Assembly: GCA_013396635.1 (NCBI GenBank)
Contig: WBMW01003841.1
Location: 167,718 to 231,717, forward strand
Direction of reading: 5' to 3'
Length of the DNA stretch: 64,000 nucleotides
Source: Penelope pileata
Lineage: Eukaryota; Chordata; Aves; Galliformes; Cracidae
The position numbers were made by a program, and so were the translations under genes. Under the pieces are notes generated by a model. The model made no database searches. It worked only from the letters and a program-made list of their open reading frames with translations, and was not told the origin of the DNA. Below are positions 1 to 13,700 of the stretch, one piece after another (within the stretch, counting starts at the first letter, position 1; every line of letters starts with the position of its first letter).

Positions 1-175
1 GTTTATTTATTCTAAAGAAAAAGGGCACCGCGCTTGCTCGGTGGGGTCGGGCTGCGGGCTGTGAGGAGGCGGCGCGCAGGGTGGTTCGCGCCCGGCTTTC
101 CCGTTACAGGGCTGCAGCCCTGTGCTGAGGCGAGCAGTGCCTCGGGGGTGCTGTCGTTGTCTTCTTTTTAGAGAA
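1..175. promoter_or_regulatory. CpG-dense segment, probable edge of a CpG island
   Basis: Between about 27 and 112 the sequence is very GC-rich, with well over ten CpG dinucleotides in under 100 bases; the rest of the window is AT-rich and CpG-poor. Such density in a vertebrate genome usually marks an unmethylated promoter. No start codon with a convincing open frame follows on either strand, and CR1 sequence begins at about 186. It most likely belongs to a gene whose body lies left of the window, or to a non-coding first exon. Which gene it serves cannot be told from here. Confidence 0.4.
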
Positions 176-185
176 GTATCGCAGT

Positions 186-405
186 AGAATCATAGAATCA
201 TTAAGGTTGGAGAAGGCTTCCAAGATCACCAAGTCCAACCGCCAGCCCCTCCCCACCGTGCCTGCTGAGCCATGTCCCCAAGTGCCACACCTCCACGGTT
301 CTCAAACACCTCCAGGGACGGTGACTCCATTACTTGTCCGGGCAGCTCACTCCGATGCCTGACCACTCCCTCAGAGAAGAAATTGTTCCCAATAATCCTT
401 ACCTT
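186..405 (-). mobile_element. CR1 LINE fragment, 3' end, antisense
   Basis: Read on the minus strand this is the 3' end of a CR1 retrotransposon. The + strand begins with AATCATAGAATCATTAAGG, the reverse complement of the CR1 tail, followed by GTTGGAGAAGG and CCAAGTCCAACC, the usual 3' untranslated motif. It is truncated at the 5' side, as is normal for CR1. It lies head-to-head with the next CR1 copy. The boundary near 405 is approximate. Confidence 0.75.
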
Positions 406-454
406 CAGGATTCTTGGTTTTGTTTATTTTCTCCTTCTTTTTAATGGAGGTGCT

Positions 455-2036
455 CAAAATTGTAGCAGTGATTTTCTGTCAGCGGTCACTGGAGTTGCAA
501 GGGACCTGTTGGGTCAGCCGGATGTTCCTAAGTCTGCTGGGCCTGGTGGGATTCACCTCAGACCACTGGGGGGGTTAGTGGGGGTTGTGGCTGAGCCTCT
601 CTCAGCGATTTAGCAAAAGTCATGGGAGTGTGGGCAGTCCCTGCTGGCTGGAAGCTGCCCTGTGTTATCCCCATCTACAAAAAGGGTGTGAGAGGAGAAA
701 TACGGAAGTTCGGACCTATTAGTCTGACCTCAGCCCCTGGAAAAGTGGTGGAGAAGATCATCCTGGGGAGTACTGGAAGGCAGTTAAAGAACAAAGCTGT
801 TATCAGGCATACTCAACATGAGTTCATGAAGGGAAAGCCTAGCCCTAGCCCTGCCTTCATCTCCTGTGGTGAAGGCACCAGCTTGGAGAGAAGACAGTGG
901 ATGCAATCTCGCTGAATTTTAGTAAGGTCTTTGATGCTGTCCCTCACAGCGTTTTTCTGGACAAGCTGTCCAATTGTGAGACCAACGTGTTCACGTTATG
1001 GATGAGGAACATAACGATAGAGCTCAAGGGGTTGCAGCGAATGGGGCTACATCTGGGTGGTGGTCGGTCACTAGTGGTGTTCCCCAGCGCTCAATTCGAG
1101 GGCTGGTCCTATTCAACGCCTTTATCGATGATGTGGATGCAGGAGTGAGGTGCATCCTCAGCACGTTTATTGATGATACTAAACTGGGAGTTGTTGGCAC
1201 CCTGGAAGGATGAGGGGCCTTGCAGAGGATCTAATAGACTGAAGCACTGGGCAGTCATCAACAGCACCAAGTTCAACAGAGGTGTGTGCCAGGTTCTGCA
1301 CCTGGGATGAAGTGATGCTAGACACAGGTACAGGCTGGGGGATGAGTGGCTGGAGAACAGCTCAGCAGCAAGGGACCTGGGGGTGCTGGTGACAGCAGCT
1401 CAGCGCGAGCCAGCAGCTCAGCGCGAGCCAGCAGCACGCCTGGCAGCCAAAAGGACAAACTGCGCTTTGGGGAGCATTAAACACAGCATAGCCAGCTGGC
1501 AAAAGAGGTGGTTCTCCCGCTGTGTGTAGTATTGGTGCAACCTCACCTTGAATATCATGTGCAGTTCAGAGTTTCACAATATAAAACAAATGTTAAGGTC
1601 CTTGAAAGCAGCCAGAGGAGAGCAACAAAGCTGGTGAGAGGGCTGGGAGGCATGTCCTATGAGGAGAGGCCAGAGGCACTGGGGTTGCCCAGAGGAGGTG
1701 GAGAGGCGACCTCAGCGCTCGCTGCAGCTCCCTGAGGAGGGGAAGCAGAGGGAGGTGCCGGGCTCTGCTCCTGGGAACTGATGGCAGGATGGGAGCGGCA
1801 CAGAGCTGGGCCAGGGGAGGCTCAAACTGGGCATTAGGAAGTTTTTGTGCTGTGAGGGTGGTCAAACACTGGAACAGGCTTCCTGGCAAGGTGGCTGATA
1901 CCTCATGCCTGTCAGTGCTCAAAAGCATTTGGACAATGCCTTCAGTAGCATGTCTTAGCCCTTGGTCAGCGTGAAGTGGTCAGGCAGTTGGACCTGGTGA
2001 TCTTTGTAGGTCCCTTCCAACTGAACTGTTAGATCT
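455..2036 (+). mobile_element. CR1 LINE, decayed, with reverse transcriptase remnant
   Basis: This is a sense-strand CR1 copy of about 1.6 kb. Translated pieces in shifting frames match the CR1 ORF2 reverse transcriptase: a KSAGPGGIH block near 530-555, an IYKKG...ISLTS block near 675-730, FSKVFDAVPHS near 915-950, TSGVPQ near 1070, and FIDDTKLG near 1165-1190 in place of the usual catalytic F/YADDTKLG. A later HLEY block lies near 1545 and an ERPEALGL block near 1665. The 3' end is GGTCCCTTCCAACTGAA at about 2011-2027. Several frameshifts and stops make it non-functional. An 18-base unit is tandemly duplicated at 1393-1428. Confidence 0.85.
1393..1428 (+). repeat. Perfect 18-bp tandem duplication inside CR1
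   Basis: The unit CAGCAGCTCAGCGCGAGC occurs twice in direct succession, followed by a partial third copy (CAGCAGC). It adds six codons' worth of sequence to the decayed CR1 ORF2 and is probably a replication-slippage event after insertion. Confidence 0.8.
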
Positions 2037-4059
2037 GCTACGTAGGGGCCCCTCTCAACTTCATGGCTTTACTTTCAGTCGTGCTTCTGATAAGGTATTT
2101 TTCTTTCAAAGTTTGTTTTATACTACTTAATTGAGCACAAGAACAATCCAGATTGTACTAAAGGATTTTTCTAAATAAAGGTATGTTGGTTCAATATTTA
2201 CTTAACGACACCGTGAAAATGAATGAGGAGATGCAGTCAACGTCTACCTCAATTTGCTGTTCAGACATGGTGACATAACGTGCATAGCATGCATAATGTG
2301 CATAAATAATTAATGTGTATCATGACTTTAGACTAAACCATTTACAGATCAAATGAAAATCTGAAGTATCCAGAGTGACATGCATGATGAAGAGGAGGCC
2401 AAAGTGTACAGAAAAAACTCGCTATTGCTATTAGCTGTAACATGAATAATCTGCATGCTGCCATGTGTGGTACTTCATACCTTCCCCTTAGAGGCAGTGT
2501 TATTCCTTATTTAAATAGGCAAGTCAAAGACATTTACTCTGTAAGATCTCTTCTAGTTAAACTGGATTCGGAAATATCACTTGGGAGAGTTTTTCACTAA
2601 TTGACGGTTGCCAATGATTAGCCCTTTTCTTCAAACAATAGATGGTCTGTGCGCTTGTTTAATTTTTACCTACTGTAAAATCAAATAAGAAGTTGTTGCG
2701 TGTATAAAAAGTGGAGTAAGATAGTGATGTCCTGACTATGGCTAAGATTCATAGTATCAATTTTTGCCTTTTGTTTGTAGTGATGTTTTAGTTTTGGAGC
2801 CAGATATTGAATCTGGCTCCTTTTGTTTGTCACTGAAGAAGTGACAGTTCTTTCCATCGATATTGGTATATTCAATTTCATTTCAATTTTTATGTCTGTG
2901 ATTAAGTCTTCTGGTTGCCAACATTGTTATTTATAACGATGTTACTTTTAGTGCTGAGTGCTGTTATGTGATAATAGGAAGTAAACAGACATTGCTAGGG
3001 CTGATGGTAGTGGGCAGAAGCACCGTTACTTTGGGCACTTACAAGTTGGCTGACTAAAATGTTAAGTTCGTGCATCTGTGGTAAGAATCAAGCCATAAGC
3101 AGGAGCAATATTTTGTAAAAGGAACGCCCTGGAGAAGGAAAATCTGGTAATGGCCTGTGATGCTGACTGCTGTCCTTGATTTCTTGCTGTAAGAGTTGTA
3201 TTCCAGTTACCTGACACAGGTTTGCTGTACAAATACTGGGGAACACCGTGTTTCTTCGGGCTTGTAGCCATTTAAACTTGCTAGACCTTCTCCAACCTGC
3301 ACTTCTCATTACAGTTCTCATTATAGTGCCTACCACACCCATTTGTTCCATTTCCCTGTGTTACAATTGCTGTTTTAACATCCCTATAGGCCTCCTGGCA
3401 TCCTTTCTTACTGTATCCTTTGTGATGCTTTATCTCTGCTTCTGTGTTTTTTTTTTTGCATGTGTGGGATTTTTTATTTTTTATTTTTTGGCTGTTAATG
3501 TGCTCTGAGAAGATCATAGCTGTATATATTCTTTATCTTATTCCCTCTGGCTCTTGCCTTTTTGCAGAGGCAACATCAGATGAAGGAATTAAGGTGTCAA
3601 TTTTTCTTTCATACTCCTTTGCTGCTAGTTAGACAGAATTGGATCATCCTCATCTGTCCTTGCTCTTTGAGATGCTTTCATCCTTCTTTTCTTTCATCTT
3701 CATAATGCTATAATTTGCTATCCCTCAGCTCCTCTCCCTGCCTCCTGATTTAAATGGCAACGTGTGTTATAGTTCTATATGCTTTATATTCTTTGAGATA
3801 AGATTTCCCTCCTCTCCCCTCATTTTTTTCCCAAAAGAAAAAGAAAACAACAAAATCTCCTGTTGCTCAGTTCAGTTTTTTGCCATCTACCCCGCTTCTA
3901 AGAAGTGATGATCTCATTTATCTCTTAGGTTGCCTCTAAGCTGGTATTCTTCTTTGATATTTCTTTCTTTATACATTTAATCTCTGCTTGAACAGAACAC
4001 TCTCAATGCCTTTGATTTATCCTTGTGGGCTTTATTTTTTATTTCCCCTATGTTTTCTT
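2037..4059. other. Non-coding stretch, AT-rich then pyrimidine-rich
   Basis: No gene is supported here. From about 2050 to 3240 it is AT-rich unique sequence. From about 3250 to 4060 the + strand becomes rich in C and T, with many TTCT and CTCC runs, and may be an old antisense transposon remnant. All open frames are short, and none has a recognisable domain. Confidence 0.5.
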
Positions 4060-4345
4060 TCAGATGGTGTGACCAGAGTGGTGCGCAATATTAAAGTAGT
4101 AAATGTGGCACTGATTTTTGTATCCTGATGTACTGCTGTTTTCTGCTTTATTTTCTGTTTCTTCTGTAATCACTCCCAATACTGTACTTGCCTTTTTAAT
4201 GACTGCTGAGCATTGTCTGAAATTTGGAGGACTCTCCAAAGTGACTTGTCTTTCCTCAGAAGGAATAGGTAGTTTGGCCTCTGCCATTATGTATTTAATG
4301 TGGTGTTTCTCCCTAATGCCTTACCCACGCTGAATTTCACAGGCT
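4060..4345 (-). mobile_element. Ancient LINE-like (CR1/L3-type) fragment, antisense
   Basis: The + strand contains CTCCCAATACTGTACTTGCC followed by TTTTTAATGACTGCTGAGCA, then CTCCAAAGTGACTTGTCTTT and GCTGAATTTCAC. Read antisense, these resemble a widespread old sauropsid LINE-type repeat whose protein contains a KANRVLGII-like block; here a KKASTVLGVI block is visible at about 4173-4202. The assignment rests on remembered similarity and the limits are approximate. A younger CR1 copy follows immediately in the opposite orientation. Confidence 0.4.
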
Positions 4346-4389
4346 ATTACATGCACGGTGATATTAAATCCTTGTGCATCTTTCTGTAG

Positions 4390-4797
4390 TAGGCTTTGAC
4401 AAACCAGAAAGGCTGAGAGACCTGGAACTGTTCAGTCTGGAAAAGAGAAGACCGAGAGGGGATCTTATCACTGTCTATAAATATCTAAAGTGCAGGTGTC
4501 AGGTGGAGGGGGCCAGCCTCTTTTCTGTGGTGTCCAGCAGCAGGACAAGGGGCAACAGGCACAAACAAAAACATGGAAAATTCTATCTGAATGTGAGAAA
4601 AAACTTCTTTACTATGAGGGTGACAGAGCACTGGAACAGGCTGCCTGGAGATATTGTGCAGTCTCCTTCTCTGGAGATATTCAAAACCCACCTGGGTGCT
4701 TTCCCATGCAACCTGCTGTAGGGAGCCTGCATTAGCAGGGGTGTTGGACTCAATCTCCAGAAGTCCTTTTCAATCCCTACAATTCTGTGATTCTACA
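4390..4797 (+). mobile_element. CR1 LINE 3' fragment, sense
   Basis: This fragment encodes the well-conserved C-terminal part of CR1 ORF2: LFSLEKRRPRGDL near 4430-4470, VYKYLKC near 4472-4492, LFSVVSSSRTRGN near 4519-4557, and a VTEHWNRLPGD block near 4618-4652. A frame of 115 codons is open across it (4374-4721). It ends with the CR1 tail CAATTCTGTGATTCTACA at about 4780-4797. It is 5'-truncated and relatively young compared with the 455-2036 copy. Confidence 0.85.
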
Positions 4798-7700
4798 GGA
4801 GATGCTCTTCATATGCTGAGCCTGTTTTTTAGCCTGGTGGACAGTATTACTTCATTAGACCGTGCTGTTGTATGTGAAGTCAGACTGTAGGTAATTTCCT
4901 TCTGTTTTCATGCTTCCAAGTACAGCAGAACTCTGATAGAGATGTGGCTGCTCTAGCATAAAAATAATCATTGTATTAGAACCACCTTTTTCATGTTATT
5001 AACATTATTTTAGTCATTTTTAGTACATTGAATAGTCTCTTTATTCTGCATTAGATTATAGATTTCTGTTATACAGTTTGATTTGGTACAGTTAGCATCA
5101 GGTAAAATTATTTTAGATGTGTGATGTCTAATATCTTAAGGGCCTGTGCAGCCCTTAGACTTGTAGGCGTGCCCTGAAGAGGCAAGAAGTTGAAGGAGGT
5201 GAAAGAGCTGTCCAAACAACATCTGTCTGCTGTTTGTTCAGAACTCTGTGTAAGAGAATATATGGTTCAACAGTAAGGTGCTGATCTGTATAATCAATGG
5301 TTAAATGGATTTGGCAATAATTTCCATCAGCTGTGTAGCAGCAGCTCCTTATATCTATATTTGAGAGTTTGCTTTGGTTGGGCTGGTTGGATTTGATTAT
5401 ATTCCTCTTATGCATAAAATGTCATCTTGTGTAGATTATCTGTTGTTGGCTTATTTTTATTACAAGCACCACCAAGTTATTGCAACAGAGGATGCCTAAG
5501 TACTGTATCTTTAGGGCTGAACCCTTATCTGTTGATTACACTAAACTCTTTTTGCTTTAAAAGGAATTTTTTCTTGATTGGAGGCTTCAGAATGAAAACC
5601 TAGATCCTTAAATTTTACTGATGGTACCTTTATGAAATCAAGAGGCCAGATAAAGCATAATTGAAAATAAATCCTGTACGTGGATGTGTGGTATTATAAT
5701 TACTAGTATGCTAGAAAGCACTCTTGTTGATAGGGCTTTGAATATACAAAGCTACTTGATAAAAGGAGTCAATTGCATTGCACCACTAGGTGTCCATCTA
5801 CTGTTAGACTGAAGTAACAAGTTCTTGCATGGTTAAAAAAGCAGAAATTTAGTTTGGCTCTACTTTAGTTACAGATGTGTCAGATGTGTTTGTCCTGTCC
5901 CTGCCCTCCACCTCTCAGAGAAAAACAGAGAAACAGCAGTACAAATTATAAAACCACATTACCCCATTTCTGTAGAGAACGTTTGATTAAATAGCACCGT
6001 TTCGCCAGAGATTATTGGCATCCTCCAAAATTTCTTGAATTAGTGTATTACAAAAAAATACTATGATTCCCTAAAAGGAAATAATTCCTCCTTCTACAGT
6101 TAAAACACTTTCTCAGCTTTCGTAGAGGTTGTTTTTTGTGGCATCTGTTTGGAAGCAAATGGTCAGGATGATAGGAATTGTGATCCTAACAATGGAATAA
6201 GGGAAGAAAAGCGAAAAATGTATTTTGTTAGAAACAGTATTTTTCACCTTAGAAAGAGTACTTCTTTTGGAAATTGCAACTGCAGATTCTTCCTTCTGAT
6301 TCTGTTGACTGGGAAATTGAGCTTAACAATGGAAGGAAGTTCTATAAAATAAGTCTTCATATAAAATTAATATTAAAGTGGAAGGCACCAATGACTTGCA
6401 TGGAATGAACATTAAGATCTACACATGCTGTTTATGCATGTATTTAAACAATCACGTGTCACAGTTTGATATAATTTTGTATAAAAAATAAGAGAGGCTT
6501 CTGCTGTGGTTGTCAATTGGACTGGATTAGTTGCTCTTTGGAGATGAGATACCTGTTGAAGGGTAGCCATGGTACATGGAGGTCGGGTTACTCTTACAGG
6601 GTTTATCTTATGCTATTGTCAACAGGTGTACCTCAAAGTGAAGTTTGTAGATTAAACTAAATCCACAGCTGCAGAAGGAAGTTAGGCAGCAGAATCTGCC
6701 TAACTTGATGTTGCTGAATCACATAGGGATGGCCCCTGGAGAAGACCCATTTGGAACCTGTTGCTTATCAAGAGTTAGAACCACTGACACCTCCAGGGTC
6801 AGGTGATATCTCCATGCAGGTGGTATTCTCCTGTGGCTGCGGCTCCTGTGAAGGTCTGGATGTTGAGAGTGTTGACTTACGCTCTTGGAAGGGTGTTTAT
6901 GTGGGAATGTGTTTTCACCAGAAAAGCTGTAGTGTGAGCTTGATGTGTATCTGCTGCTCTGTTTCAAGTACCATGTAAATGCTTCGCTCTGCAATACTGA
7001 ATAAAGTGAGATCAGTGAGAGTTCTGTGCATGCTGCCTTCAGGAATGGAATGTGCTTGGGGCAGCTGCAGATTGAGTTTACGCTAGACCTTCCCAAACAG
7101 TAATTTTGTGTGCATATCATACTCTTAATTGAGAGAGAGTCCTTCAGATGCATGGCAGGTCTTTCTAGACCCTGTTTTTAGGATTCTTCTGACACTTGTC
7201 TTACTATATGCTGGGCTCATCAGAGTTGATCTCAGTTTATCAATTCCAAGTCACTGGAGAGGCTTGGCAAAGGTGGTCTTCCTGTAGAATATGACATCTC
7301 AGACTGAAATATATGGCTCTAGGTAAGGAGCTCAGTGTGCAGTGTGATATGCTAGAATGTCTGGAATAGATAGTGTCAGAGTTTCTGCTTCATGTAGACT
7401 TTGTGGCCCAAAGAAATTCTGTCAAACATCCACTTCTGAACAGCATCTCTAACTGACCACAGAAACACACTTACAAGGGAAGCGTTGATTACTGCTTTCT
7501 GCTTCCTAATGTTGCAGTTCAGTCTGGACAGGTGGAATTAGTGTTCTGTCCTGTATCCAGTGGCAAGGCTGGTATTATGTCCCTTTAGGAAGAGACCCAG
7601 GCTCACTTTGCACTTGAGCTTTGATTGGCGTATGTGATTTGATAGCATCATTAATGCTTCTACTCAATTATAGATATATCAAAATGGATTTCAACTGTGA

Positions 7701-10700
7701 TTTAAGCATGGAAATGCCCTACGGTGTGGAAGGCTTGAAGAAAATGCACAACATCTGGATTTAATGAGAACATTACCTCAGTAGACTGTGAGGAAGCTAT
7801 TTTCTTGGGAAATGCTTGGGATCCCAGTAGAGGTCTCTGAATCCCGATGAAGCTGGCTTGACAGCTGAACTGGGTCGTTTGTCCTCCTGTCACTACTGAT
7901 CATAAAGTTGATCCGTAAACTTTCCCTCATAAACTGCCAGATTTGTGTGCTTGATATGCTTACTCTCATTAACAGACAAATACTTGTTTAATTAAAAGGG
8001 TGCTTCTTCAAGAACATACCTTCTTGCAGGTTTCCATCAAACATCCGTACTCTTTATTACTGCCATTTGGGTCCAGTAAGACTTTGGGAAGTCAAAGAAC
8101 TTTTCTTTCACGAATGATCTTCATTGCTGTACTAAAGACATTGGACTTTGATTATTAATTTTGGAGATACCTTTTTGGTAAAAATGTTTTCATGTCCTTA
8201 TACTATAAGATCTAGGTGGGAAAAACAAACGTACGTGAGGGAATGAGGAAGGAAACTGCTCAGGATGCCTGTAATGGGAAGATATCGGGGAACTTGTCCA
8301 AGACCCTTTCTATCAATCTTGGTAAATGTCATTCTACTGAAAAAGTTCGTCCTCATGAATCAATGCAGAAAATTTCATAGTATTCTGAGTAAGTGTTTAG
8401 CCTCCATCTTGAACTTCCCCAGTCTTTACTGTTGTCTACAAATACTCTTGTGCTCAGTCTAGCAATTTTTCTTATAGATTATTTCTGTTTTTCTGTATCA
8501 GAAAGTAACATGATTAATTTTTTTAATTATTATTTTGTAAGAGACCAAAGGCATTTTTGTTAGCAAGTAAGTAGACAGGCAGCAGGCAGACCTCACAGCA
8601 TGTGCTAAAATAATTCCACTTGCACTGTGTAAGAATGCAGCAGAAAAGATAATGATAATCAAGTGCTTGTGGCACAGGTATTTTTTGCATATAGAAAATT
8701 GTTACTTAATCCTGGTGACATTTCCAGAGATAAAGTTCTTCGTATGCATAAGTGTTTACACAGCTGGAACAAAAGAAATTATGTATACAGTATGTTTGAG
8801 TCCCAAGCATTATTCTCCAGCTATTACTAAAACAAGCATGAGAAAAAAATCCTACACCCTCCTTACTTCAGATGAAAAGCTAGCTATTACTCTTTCTTTC
8901 TGTAAGTAACCAGAATCTCCCTTTAGTCCAGTGGGACCATTGTACCATATTTAACTGTGTGATAAAATGACACTAGGTAGAATCTAGTACGGAGTGGGTT
9001 TTATCTTCCTTGTCATTACGGGTTATCTGCTATGAACTCCCAAAAATGGGTTTCAGACTGACCCTTGAATTATAGATATTTTGTCTCTTTAATGTGAAAT
9101 GGAGGAATACAATCTGAAGGAGTCAATGACAGAAGAACATTTCCTGGAAATGTTTCTTCCAGTCTGGCTGTCGTCATCCTACAACCTTTCCACCTGGAAG
9201 TGGCTTTGCAAATGACAGTCTCATTCTCACTGTTGTTTTTTTTTTTTTAATTTATGCGTTGAGTGTTTTAAAGTTTGAACCCAATAAAACATTTGTTTGG
9301 TTTTCAGTAAATAATTCTCCCTCAGAAGACCAAGTGAACAAAGAGATGATCTGACAATGTCCTTGTAAACTAAGACAATTCCTAAACTTTTGTTTTTAGG
9401 TCCTGCACACAAGGAAGGTGGCACTGACTGTGATCTGGAAACCAGAACTGGAACGTCCAGCAGTACGGGTAGATGAACATTTCTTTGCCTGTCTTTATTC
9501 CTAGGAACAGATAAAGGACCAATTTAGAGCTGGAACCAGAGCAGTCTGGAAGCTGTTCGGGACAAAATCCGCTGGTGTTCATTACAGGAAATTATCTTTC
9601 TGCTCTGTTTTTTATAAGTGGCTTGTTCACATACTTTTACAAAGTGGATCCTACTGTTAGAGCTTATCTTCAGTCTTTTTGTAATTATCTTCTTTAGTCT
9701 GAGTTCTGGGAAGAATCCATGTGTTCTGTGTGGTGACAAATTTGTCAGATACTTGGCGGAGCAAAAGTTTTTTTTAATTATTTTTTCCTGGAAGTCTGCA
9801 TGGGATAAATGCTGCTACAAGAGCTCTTGTCCTTAGGCAAATGTAACCACTGCTTGGTTAAAAATAGGGTTGTTGTGTACTATGCATTATCTTTTGTTTC
9901 TCTGAGTGCTGCAACAGGCTTACACATGATCTACAGAGCTGGATGACTTCCTTTTGTGTCTATGGCGCTTCACTTTTAGCATTTGGATAACTAGCCGTAA
10001 AAGTAGGTAGTTTAAAAGTAGAAATAGCAGCAGGTGATTGTACCAATGTCCCTCTGAGCAATCTTGTCTGATAAAACACAAATGCAGCTGTATAAAGAGT
10101 ACAGGAACAAAGCAGAAATGTTGTAATACCCTTCCAGATTTTTCCCATCCTCCAACAGCTCAAGGATCAGGGACTCCTAGAGCCAAAAGGTGGCATCTTT
10201 ATATTTAATGACCTTTGATACATTTTACTTTCAATTATTCTTCTCTCCTTTGTGCCAATTTGAACTTTTAGCATTCACAGCATCATGGTGCAAAGCGTTC
10301 CCTAAATACATAATGTGTGTCCCTTCTGGTTGCTGTGAATCTGCTGGCATCGAGATTTTGTTCATATCCTATTCATTTGTTGATGACACATTGTCTCCAA
10401 GTTGCTCGCAGCTTTATAAGCATCTGCCATATCTTTCCTGTCACCTTTTTACCAGTAGGTTGAATAGTCACTTAGAAGTCTTTCCATACCTTTGATTAGC
10501 CCTTTGCCTTGCCCTGTGCTTCAATGTGCTGAATTATTGCTGTTCTCTTGAAGGACTGTTACTTCACTCCACTGGGGATGAGGGGATTTGATCACATGGG
10601 AAAAAAGAGTTATAAGTAAATAGATGGATAGAGTTGATATGGGTTGTGAAACACTAATGAAAATAAATTAAAATAAGTAAGGATGTGCAATTCTGGATGT

Positions 10701-13700
10701 TATATTAACTTGATCTAATCTCATCTTTATGTGGCAACAAAGTGGGAAATATTCTATTTATGTAAGAGAGCTCAGTAAATCCTCTATGGCAAAGGCACGT
10801 TGCAAAGGTCATTCTTCCAGATGTTCTAATTTCCTTTCTTTTGTACTAAAACTAGTGATTGACAAAGGAGGAAAAAATATTTCTATAAAAGATGGGGATA
10901 TCTCTGAGGATTTTCTTTGTGTTCTCTGGTTAAAACCCCTATTATATTCACTAAATATCAAAAATTGCCATAGCAGGGTTTGGCTTCTGCAATTGTCTGC
11001 TTCAGACACAAGCATTTAGAGATAAAACAGCATGTACAGTCTTAAATATTTGCATATTTCCCTCCCTGTTGAAGCTATGGAGGTTTTTCTTATTACATGT
11101 CCTGGTTTGAAATACTCGCTTTTCCACATCGATAATAGGATACAAAATTAGTCGAATGAGCTAATAACCTGTGTTTCCAATGTCTGTTCTTCTAGACAGT
11201 GTGAACACATTCAGACCAAGACCCTAAAGCTGGTGAAGATTTGCTAGTGCAAATCCACCCCTGTGGACTTGAATGGCACGGTAGTGTGCAGATATGGGCA
11301 GTTGAGGGTTCACCTGAAGCCTGAGTTTGATCCCTTCCCACATAATCAGACAAAATTGTATTGGGCTCAAAGCCTAATCTCAACATCAGCAAAATAAGCC
11401 TGCCTATTGCTTTTCTCCCTGGTTAGCTTCTATCCATGAAGGGCCTTAATGTTTCCAGCAATGTAAGCAAAAGAAAACCAGGCTCCCAAGAGACCTAGAT
11501 AGTGAGAAGCTTTGCTATTTATTATAAGAAAATCAATTATACAGCTGTTTTCTTCTGACCCATAAAAACATATTGTGGTTGGAGTTAATTAAGGAAAAAA
11601 AAAACTGATCCTGCATTTCAGTCATTTTTGTCTGAGCACTTACATAAGTTGTTTTGAGAGAACATATTACCTTCATTAATACAGAATTTTACTTTACTTT
11701 TTGCTGGCTTCTGCAAAGTAGATATAAAGCTCTCTGTTACAATATTCTTGTGATGGTTTAAATCCTCTGAAACTAACAGACTTGCATTTTTTCCTTTGCT
11801 TGAACCAGCTAGCCACCTAGAGGATCATACTGTTGGCATGGCAGCTTGCCTGTGTTAGAAAGGGTGGGAATCAGTTTTTCAGCTAATGCTGATCCTCTGG
11901 CCCTACTCTTTAAGAGCAACTAGACAAAGTGTAGTGAATTTATTTTCTTTCTGCCCGCCCCTTCTTTCTTTTTATTTCAAAGTTGCATTTTTGACACGTG
12001 ATATGAGTCTGTGTGCACAAACAGCCTTGTAACAGGAATTTTATTGTGTACTAACTTTATTTGGGAGGATAAATGAGTTGGATATAATTATCTATTGGAG
12101 CTACATCATCTTATATCAATGCCAGCTACCTGGTGTTCTACATAGAGGTATGCTCCCGTTTTCTCCCTGCTCTTTGACATGTGTTCACTGCTGGCACTAC
12201 TGTGGTGCCATCAGATGTCATTGCAGGGTTGGAAACTGAGACAGTAACATTTTAAAAAAAAGACTTTTAAGTTCTTGCAATTGTGTTTTTCTGAAGAATT
12301 TTCACCTTTCCTTGCTGTGTTGTCTAATACCATTTTCTTAAGGAATGAGGATTTCTTGTCTATATGGGATGAAGGCATAAGGAGCCTTCTCCACGCTACT
12401 CCAGTACAGGAGGGATTAGTAAAACACTACAGTATCTTGATACCTGAAATCAGTTGTTCAACAAAATGGAAGTTGCCCAGCACTAACAATTTAGCCTGCT
12501 ACAGCCAATGGTAGATATGGCGTACCTTTGGAATGAAAAGGATGGTGGATGGGCCTTTAATTGTCTTTTAGGACAATGGTCTGTTAACTGGTGGTGCATC
12601 AAGCTTGTGAAACTAAACGTCATCAGCTTTTCAGGTGGGAAGACTGCCTTACAGCAAACTAGTTTTTGATGTCTGATGTCAGATTTATTTCAGAAAACTT
12701 TGTAGCTCTCTGTACAGTGTTGCCAGTTCAAATCTGCATCAGTGATTTTATTATTTTGTAGGAAATGGGCATTTAGCGAATGGTGTCTAGGTTTGCCTCT
12801 CCACCTCTGACAGATGAGTATCTTGTAGTTTAAAAGAGGGGGAAAGAAGAGGATAGTTTTTCAGTTCTCCTTTAGTTTTTCCTTGATCTTATTTCTTCCA
12901 TAAATAGGACTTATTAGGCAACCTTAATGAGGCAACTCTGACTAAGAGGATGCTCTTGGAAATATTTTCAATCCATGCTCAGATTGTGTGTGAAAAAAAG
13001 CTACCCTCACTGAAAAATGTAGTAGTTAAAAATTAAGAAATTTTTTACCTTAAGTCTATAGTGCTTGTCAGATAATCTGAGACAATTTCTATTGAGCTTA
13101 AAATTTTCATGATTTATTGCTTCCAGCTGCTGGATTGCTGTGTTTTCATCCTATACATTGATTAAAAAAGAAAGTATTAAGACATTTAAAAGGATACTCT
13201 AGAGCTAAAGGCTTTCATGTAGATCTTGAACAGCGTTGGATGACTGCAGTGTTCCTTAAGTCTAATATTTAAATTCTTAGCAGTTTCCTGTGCCTTGTTT
13301 TTTGTGACCTGTTTTTCGTTACCAAAAATAAACTCTGCAGAAAGCACAAAAATTGCTTAAATGTACTTCCCTGAGTATGTGTACAAGTGTTTGTGCATCT
13401 ACCTTGAAAGCTGTTTTCATCTGAGAACTGCTCAGTCTAATTGAAAAAACAATATGATGTCAATCAAGTAAGAAAATACAGCTTGCAGAGTGCACCTGTG
13501 TGAATGTGCAGCTATGAGAAGGATGTTTCAGTCAAAGATACTGTCTGTTTGCTGTCATTTAGTCCTCTCTCACTGCATTGTTAAAATTTCCAGGTGGATT
13601 AGCTAGTTTTTCTCATGACCAGCCCTCAAGATTATAAATTTAGTGGCAGCTTTGCCCTGTGGCATGTAAATTTCCACGTTTAGCTTGGCACTGATAACAG

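Noticed and set aside
272..1213. Overlapping short open frames with reverse-transcriptase-like pieces
   Set aside because: They are fragments of decayed CR1 copies with frameshifts, not host genes; annotated as mobile elements.
6719..7153. 144-codon minus-strand open frame, Ser- and His-rich
   Set aside because: No family resemblance or supporting signals; composition is that of the local DNA.
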